This document shows, piece by piece, positions 59,773 through 64,000 of a DNA stretch of 64,000 nt. The DNA is taken from assembly GCF_041949975.1 (NCBI RefSeq), contig NZ_JBHFQG010000004.1, forward strand, positions 1 through 64,000, in the 5' to 3' direction. A program made the translations under genes and the position numbers. The notes under the pieces were generated by a model that searched no databases, was not told where the DNA came from, and saw nothing but the letters and a program-made list of their open reading frames with translations. How positions within the stretch are numbered: position 1 is the first letter of the stretch; every line of letters begins with the position of its first letter. The DNA is from Alteribacillus sp041949975 (lineage in GTDB: Bacteria; Bacillota; Bacilli; Bacillales; Marinococcaceae).

Positions 59773-60452
59773 CAAGACGCCTCCTTGTTTTTATTTTCTT
59801 CCTTCGTCTTTTGCCACAATTTAATCACATTACCATTCATATGCTTTATCACACGAATTCCGGCAATGATAGCATGCCCCATCCGCATAAAAAACATACA
59901 TGATAACCTGGTATCAGCTGCGGTACTTTTAAAATTAGGCACAATCTCCATTTGTGGAGAACATTTCCATTTAAATACAGCCGAAGCAATTCCAGCTGTC
60001 ATGCTTTTGACCGACCAGAGCATTCCGGTTAGTAACCCTGTCCAGGCAGCATCTCCTGTACCGATTTCACTTTTCCAGTCGAATTCGATTATTTTTATTT
60101 TTCCTAGAAATGACGATAATATTTGGCGGAATCCATCTATGTGCTTCAACCATAATTGAATCATTTCCATTTGATTTTTAAATTCCTCCGGTGTTGCCTT
60201 CATATCTTTTTCCGTGTCTTTTCCTCCTGTAACTTTTGATTTTTCTTTAAAAACGAGTGAAGCGGATTCTTCATCAAATGAAACTATTGGGATTTGAAAC
60301 GTTTTGTAAAAGAAGTACCAGACGGTAATTTTTATTGTTATATCCTGCTTTTTACTTTTTCTTTTAAATTGAAAGGAAATCTCAACCGGGGTTATTGATA
60401 TAAGAATAATTAAAAACACAAACCCGACTGTAATACCTAAAAACCAAATCAT
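59772..60452 (-). CDS. ytfI: DUF2953 protein YtfI
   Basis: A 226-residue protein with an N-terminal membrane helix (IWFLGITVGFVFLIILISI). A central DUF2953 region follows, including EFDWKSEIGTGDAAWTGLLTGMLWSVKS, the conserved core WxxxxGxxDAAxTGLxxGxxW. The end is basic (LWQKTKEENKNKEAS). Its function is unknown; it precedes ytfJ and, like it, is expected to be sporulation-linked. ATG 60452 has no strong ribosome site. Confidence 0.87.
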   Translation of the reverse strand: MIWFLGITVGFVFLIILISITPVEISFQFKRKSKKQDITIKITVWYFFYKTFQIPIVSFDEESASLVFKEKSKVTGGKDTEKDMKATPEEFKNQMEMIQLWLKHIDGFRQILSSFLGKIKIIEFDWKSEIGTGDAAWTGLLTGMLWSVKSMTAGIASAVFKWKCSPQMEIVPNFKSTAADTRLSCMFFMRMGHAIIAGIRVIKHMNGNVIKLWQKTKEENKNKEAS

Positions 60453-60795
60453 ACATCATCCATCCGTCTTTATGTAGTTGATTACCAGTATATCCAAAAA
60501 TTCACTTCGTCAAACAAGAAGGTATCAGCAGCGGTCAATAGGCAATAAAACCAGCTGGTCTCAAAAGCCCCTGCATAGAAAACAGCCGGTCGTATAAAAA
60601 AAGTTCGACCGGCTGTTTAGATTTGTTTTCTCTTTTTGACAGGCTGTGCCATTACGTTTTTCAGATAGTTTGCAGCAGAACTTGATATGAACCCTCTCCA
60701 AACAGGATCTGCCACTTTCAATATAAATAGCGATTATATTTTAGTTGATGTAACATTCAGTCTTTTTATCGAAAGGAAGGTAACTGGGACTTCAA

Positions 60796-61058
60796 TCTTT
60801 CTTGGTTACCGTTCGGCTTTTCTTTCACCTGTTCCGAGTTCCAAGGTCCCTTCTTGATGACCGATCCTCTTAGCTTCTTTCGGTTCCTGGTCCCAAGAGC
60901 TTTCCTTGAATACCGTTTTATCTTTCTTTCTCCCGCTACGGGATCCATGCCCACTTCTTGATGACCGTTGCTCCTTTGCTTCCCGAATGATTCCAAACAT
61001 CAAGAGTCCTCCTTGGGGACCACTTCACTTTTCTTTTCCTGTCTCGGGCTTCAAGTTC
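60796..61058 (-). repeat. Five imperfect 52-53 nt tandem repeats
   Basis: Units read on the minus strand: 61007-61058 (52), 60954-61006 (53), 60902-60953 (52), 60849-60901 (53), 60796-60848 (53), plus a partial sixth at about 60775-60795. A shared pattern runs through them: CTTGGAACTCGGAACAGG..GAAAGAAAA..CGGT-A-CAAGAAG. Similarity between units is partial but the period is constant. Open frames across it are a by-product of the G/A-rich repeats. Confidence 0.75.
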
Positions 61059-61120
61059 CTGGCTTGCCGACGGCATTAGCACGTTTTCTGTAAAAAGAAG
61101 ATTTGGTTATCCTTATATTA

Positions 61121-61158
61121 GGAAAGGGGATGCCCATTTCTTTCGAGACATCCCCTTA
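61121..61158 (-). terminator. Terminator of sppA-yteJ
   Basis: Minus strand: AAGGGGATGTCTCG..GGGCATCCCCTT then T-rich, just past the yteJ stop. Confidence 0.75.
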
Positions 61159-61163
61159 AATAC

Positions 61164-61724
61164 TTATTTGTCGACATGTATCACTCTTGTATCCCCAAAC
61201 ATATCATGAATACCCTGTTTTTCATTTGTAAAACCAACCACAATATAAATAATATTTGTAATCACAAGGCTTCGGTAAATAAATCGGCCTACTACTTCCC
61301 GAAATAATAGGTCAGGCCAAGTTAGCGGAGCTGCATCCTTGTGCACTACTTTTAAACCAAAGATCATTTTTCCAAGCGTCTGTCCTAACCATTTTGTCAT
61401 AAAAAGAAAATACAAATAAGAAGTTATCGCACTAAGAATCCCTTGCAATGTGAAAAATCCGAGTATATTTACAGGCTGGTTGTCAAGGAACATTAAAGGG
61501 CTGAGAATCAGGCCGTTTAAACTAAACACGATCAACAAATCTAAAAGATAAGCCCAGAACCTCATCCAAAAGCCTGCATATCTTCTAGACATAGCATACT
61601 TTTTTATATCTCTTCCGGAAGGCCGCACTGATTGTCCATCACCTGGGTATTCCTCACTTTGCCGTTCAGTATGTGAGGAGGGCTCATTATTCTTTATATC
61701 TTCGTTTTGGTAGTTGTTATCCAT
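61164..61724 (-). CDS. yteJ: RDD family membrane protein YteJ
   Basis: A 186-residue protein. A polar N-terminus (about 1-45) is followed by an RDD domain with three membrane helices (RYAGFWMRFWAYLLDLLIVFSLNG, ILGFFTLQGILSAITSYLYFLFM, SLVITNIIYIVVGF). The canonical WxRxxAxxxD motif reads RFWAYLLDLLI, and TLGKMIFGLKVV is the second conserved stretch. Transport is suggested for some RDD proteins but unproven here. ATG 61724 follows AAGGAGGTG. It lies 15 bp after sppA, as in B. subtilis. Confidence 0.9.
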   Translation of the reverse strand: MDNNYQNEDIKNNEPSSHTERQSEEYPGDGQSVRPSGRDIKKYAMSRRYAGFWMRFWAYLLDLLIVFSLNGLILSPLMFLDNQPVNILGFFTLQGILSAITSYLYFLFMTKWLGQTLGKMIFGLKVVHKDAAPLTWPDLLFREVVGRFIYRSLVITNIIYIVVGFTNEKQGIHDMFGDTRVIHVDK

Positions 61725-61739
61725 TTTCCGTGCACCTCC

Positions 61740-62738
61740 TTATTCCGTATATAAATACATAGCGCGCGGAGTTTCGGATTCCATCAGCAGCTCTTTAATT
61801 CCTAACAGCTCTGCATCATTAACAAACAAGCTCCGAGCGGATGTGCCGAGAAATTGATTAAACGTGAACGCCCCGTGGTAACGAACGACTTGCGGGTTAT
61901 TAAGACCTTGATCTTCTTCCATTAATGATATGGTGTCTTCTAAAGATCCTAAATTATCGACTAGATCCAGCTCTTCTGCCTGCTTTCCGGAATATACACG
62001 GCCGTCCCCAATCTCACGTACTTCTTCTTCTGACATGCCGCGCCCATTAGCAATAACATTAACAAAATCTCCATAAAAATCATCAACCATAGATTGTAAA
62101 ATCTCTTCTTCTTCCTCGGTCATATCACGATTTCCAGACATGATATCTTTAAACGGACCACTTTTAATGGTATTAAATTCAAGCCCTAATTCTTCAGCCA
62201 GCTCTGAATAATTAATGCTTTCCATTATCACACCAATTGAGCCGGTAACAGTAGCGGGATGAGCAACAATTTTATCCGCCGGAGCAGCTACATAATATCC
62301 GCCAGATGCTGCTGTGTTCCCCATAGATACATATACAGGCTTGCTATTCTCTTCTTGTATTTCCTGTACTTTATCATGTATTTCAGCGCTTTCCACTACG
62401 CCGCCGCCTGGTGTATTTACTCTTAGGATGATACCGTTTATGTTGGGATTTTCACCGGCACTCTCAAGCATCTTCATAAACTGACGGTGGTTATACATGC
62501 TTTGATTCATAAAGGAAGGAGCACCGCCGGTATCTTGAATAACCCCTTCTATATCAATTACTGCTATTTTATCCTGCCCCTGTCCTTCCTGCATTACTTC
62601 TTCTTCAATTCCATCGTCGCTTCCGCCGAACATGTTTTCAAAATTTCCCGATGCTATCGTCGAAACAAATTGAAAGCCTATCGACACAGCAAGCAGCAGT
62701 GCAGCGATTCCAAGTGCAAGCCATCTTTTCGTGCTCAT
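61740..62738 (-). CDS. sppA: Signal peptide peptidase SppA
   Basis: A 332-residue membrane-anchored serine protease that cleaves remnant signal peptides. An N-terminal helix (WLALGIAALLLAVSIGFQFV) is followed by DIEGVIQDTGG, the S49 fold with LRVNTPGGGVVES, catalytic Ser in NTAASGGYYVAAPADKIVAHP and Lys in SGPFKDIMSGNRDMTEEE. Size and dyad match the short Gram-positive type (B. subtilis 335 aa). GAGGAGG precedes ATG 62738. It is first in sppA-yteJ. Confidence 0.94.
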   Translation of the reverse strand: MSTKRWLALGIAALLLAVSIGFQFVSTIASGNFENMFGGSDDGIEEEVMQEGQGQDKIAVIDIEGVIQDTGGAPSFMNQSMYNHRQFMKMLESAGENPNINGIILRVNTPGGGVVESAEIHDKVQEIQEENSKPVYVSMGNTAASGGYYVAAPADKIVAHPATVTGSIGVIMESINYSELAEELGLEFNTIKSGPFKDIMSGNRDMTEEEEEILQSMVDDFYGDFVNVIANGRGMSEEEVREIGDGRVYSGKQAEELDLVDNLGSLEDTISLMEEDQGLNNPQVVRYHGAFTFNQFLGTSARSLFVNDAELLGIKELLMESETPRAMYLYTE

Positions 62739-62769
62739 TTGCAGTCCTCCTCAAAATTCGTGTCTAATC

Positions 62770-64000
62770 TTAAATATTTAAGTCATTATACTGAAATTCT
62801 TCTGCAACTACCGTTCCTTTGACATTTGCGTGAACCATTTCATCTTCGTTGATTGTCAAAATGTCCTGGTCTAAAATAGTGAAATCAGCTGTATAACCTG
62901 GAGCTATCTTTCCCATTTCCATTTCTTTTCCGATTGCCTTGGCACTTCCTGTCGTATAAAGAGAGACAGCTTCAAATGGTGTTAACTTTTGCTCAGGCAG
63001 ATACCCGCTGTGAGTCTCGGCAGGTTTTTTTCTTGTAATAGCTGCCTGGATTCCTTCTAACGGGTCCACTGGTTCAATGGGAGCATCTGAACTGCCTGCG
63101 CACTCCACCCCTTTCTTTAATAATGTTTTCCAGGCGAATGAATGGGAAAGCCGAGTTGTTCCAAGCCTTTCTTTGACCCAAGGAAAATCAGACAGCACAA
63201 ACCGGGGCTGTAAATCTAGAACAACATCGAGCTTCTTTAACCTGTCAATTAAGTCAGGAGGCGTAATTTGAGCATGTATAATCCGGTCTTTTTTGCCCCT
63301 GGGGACAGGATGCTCTTCAAGCGATTCGACAGCATACTCCAAAGCTAAATCACCAATGGTATGAATGGCAACGGGCATTTTTTCCTTCCGTGCTTTTTCA
63401 ACCAGCTTTTTTAAATTCTCCCTAGAATGGATGGCAACGCCGGAAGTTTCTGGAGCATCATTATAAGGATAGCGTAAAAGAGCGGTCCGCCCGCCAAGTG
63501 CTCCATCGGCAAAGATTTTCACGGCACCAAATGATAAAAAGTCATCTACTGCGCCATATTCGTATCCAAGCTGCCTCATATCATCCACTACTTCGTGATG
63601 AACAAGTAGATTTGCTCTAAATTTCCACCGCTTCTCTTTTATAACATCCTGAAAAGCGCGAAAGGTTCTTTGAAAACCTCCATAGTAGTTTAGATCTTCA
63701 GTATGTCCGCCGGTAAGACCCTTTTTTACCATGTGTTCAACTGCTGAATTCAATGCCTGCCTTAACTCTTCATCGCTTACAGGCGGCTGCACTGCTTTAA
63801 CTAAATCGGCTGCTTGGTCAAGCAAATAACCGGTTTCTTCCCCGTTATTATCTCTAACGATAATTCCCCCTGCCGGATTGGGTGTCCTTTTACTTATACC
63901 CGCTTTCTCTAAGGCAGGAGAATTTGCAAGCGCAGCATGACGGCAGATTCTTGTCAGTATAATAGGATTATGTGGTGCTATTTCATCCAATTCAGCTTTG
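62770..64000 (-). CDS. Amidohydrolase of the YtcJ type, N-terminus outside the window
   Basis: At least 409 residues; the frame stays open to the last base (KAELDEIAPHNPII at the edge), so roughly the first 120 residues of a protein of about 530 are missing. The amidohydrolase_3 pattern is clear: GGHTEDLNYYGG, VKIFADGALGGRTALLRYPY, the metal/active residues in PVAIHTIGDLALEYAVE, RIIHAQ, SSDAPIEPVDPLEGIQAAITRK and a C-terminal GYTADFTILDQDIL. The N-terminal metal motif (HxH) must lie beyond the edge. The family hydrolyses amide or formamide substrates; the substrate is unknown. It ends 31 bp before sppA. Confidence 0.85.
   Translation of the reverse strand, partial: KAELDEIAPHNPIILTRICRHAALANSPALEKAGISKRTPNPAGGIIVRDNNGEETGYLLDQAADLVKAVQPPVSDEELRQALNSAVEHMVKKGLTGGHTEDLNYYGGFQRTFRAFQDVIKEKRWKFRANLLVHHEVVDDMRQLGYEYGAVDDFLSFGAVKIFADGALGGRTALLRYPYNDAPETSGVAIHSRENLKKLVEKARKEKMPVAIHTIGDLALEYAVESLEEHPVPRGKKDRIIHAQITPPDLIDRLKKLDVVLDLQPRFVLSDFPWVKERLGTTRLSHSFAWKTLLKKGVECAGSSDAPIEPVDPLEGIQAAITRKKPAETHSGYLPEQKLTPFEAVSLYTTGSAKAIGKEMEMGKIAPGYTADFTILDQDILTINEDEMVHANVKGTVVAEEFQYNDLNI

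Larger units (their letters stand above)
60453..61163. other. Non-coding interval holding a hairpin and a tandem-repeat array
   Basis: About 710 bp without a supported gene. 60582-60620 forms AACAGCCGGTCG..CGACCGGCTGTT, a terminator-like hairpin with its T-tract in the loop. 60775-61058 is a tandem array of 52-53 nt units. 61066-61090 contains GCCGACGGCATTAGCACG, a module of the interspersed repeat family. 61121-61158 is the yteJ terminator (AAGGGGATG..CATCCCCTT). Confidence 0.7.

Noticed and set aside
60766..61003. Two overlapping open frames of 65-76 codons on the minus strand
   Set aside because: They lie entirely inside the 52-53 nt tandem repeats, are rich in Lys/Arg/Gly from the purine-rich units, and lack a convincing ribosome site.
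60775..61058. CRISPR array
   Set aside because: Units diverge along their whole length; there is no invariant repeat with distinct spacers and no cas gene.

Overview
The window looks like chromosomal DNA of a low-to-moderate G+C member of the Bacillaceae. From right to left it follows the yt region of the Bacillus subtilis map closely: sppA-yteJ-ytfI-ytfJ-tpx-ytxK-ackA, argG-argH, ytkK-ytkL, ald, ytoI, ytpI, nrnA, ytrI-ytrH, dnaE, ytsJ, accD-accA, pfkA-pyk, fxsA-ytwI, citZ-icd-mdh, phoP-phoR, polA-mutM-ytaF-coaE-gapB, nrdR, dnaB-dnaI, ytxC and then a threonine-type T-box leader where thrS is expected. Features unlike B. subtilis suggest a halophilic or alkaliphilic relative: a futalosine-pathway menaquinone enzyme (MqnC), an HflK/HflC pair between polA and phoR, a Lon-family protease with an EcsC-like protein beside argG, and no speD between gapB and nrdR. 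I cannot name the species.

Layout: 1-1533 is a nested set of elements: a partial insertion sequence at the window edge, a decayed group IIC intron on the minus strand, and the T-box leader whose terminator the intron follows directly. 1697-4418 is accessory: a LysM/3D cell-wall protein, a kinase pseudogene with several frameshifts, and a thioredoxin-like gene with a TGA exactly at the first cysteine of its CxxC motif. 4697-17098 holds DNA replication and repair genes (dnaI, dnaB, nrdR, mutM, polA) together with mqnC, gapB and coaE. 17378-22282 holds HflKC and the PhoPR two-component system, followed by a divergent Vpr-type secreted protease. 25509-41555 is central carbon and fatty-acid metabolism (mdh, icd, citZ, pyk, pfkA, accAD, malic enzyme), dnaE and the sporulation pair ytrH-ytrI. 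41698-58497 has nrnA, ytoI, ald, argGH, the Lon-like protease, ackA and ytxK. 58659-64000 has tpx, the sporulation genes ytfJ and ytfI, yteJ, sppA and a partial amidohydrolase.

Most genes lie on the minus strand, and many transcription units end in clear intrinsic terminators. Intergenic regions carry an interspersed non-coding repeat family (four larger copies plus fragments; two copies contain a perfect DnaA box) and a separate array of 52-53 nt tandem repeats at 60796-61058. No tRNA, rRNA, CRISPR array or prophage was seen.

The most interesting candidates are the thioredoxin-like gene, which is either a selenoprotein or a nonsense allele; the thrS-type T-box leader invaded by a IIC intron and an IS; the repeat family with DnaA boxes; and the tandem array.
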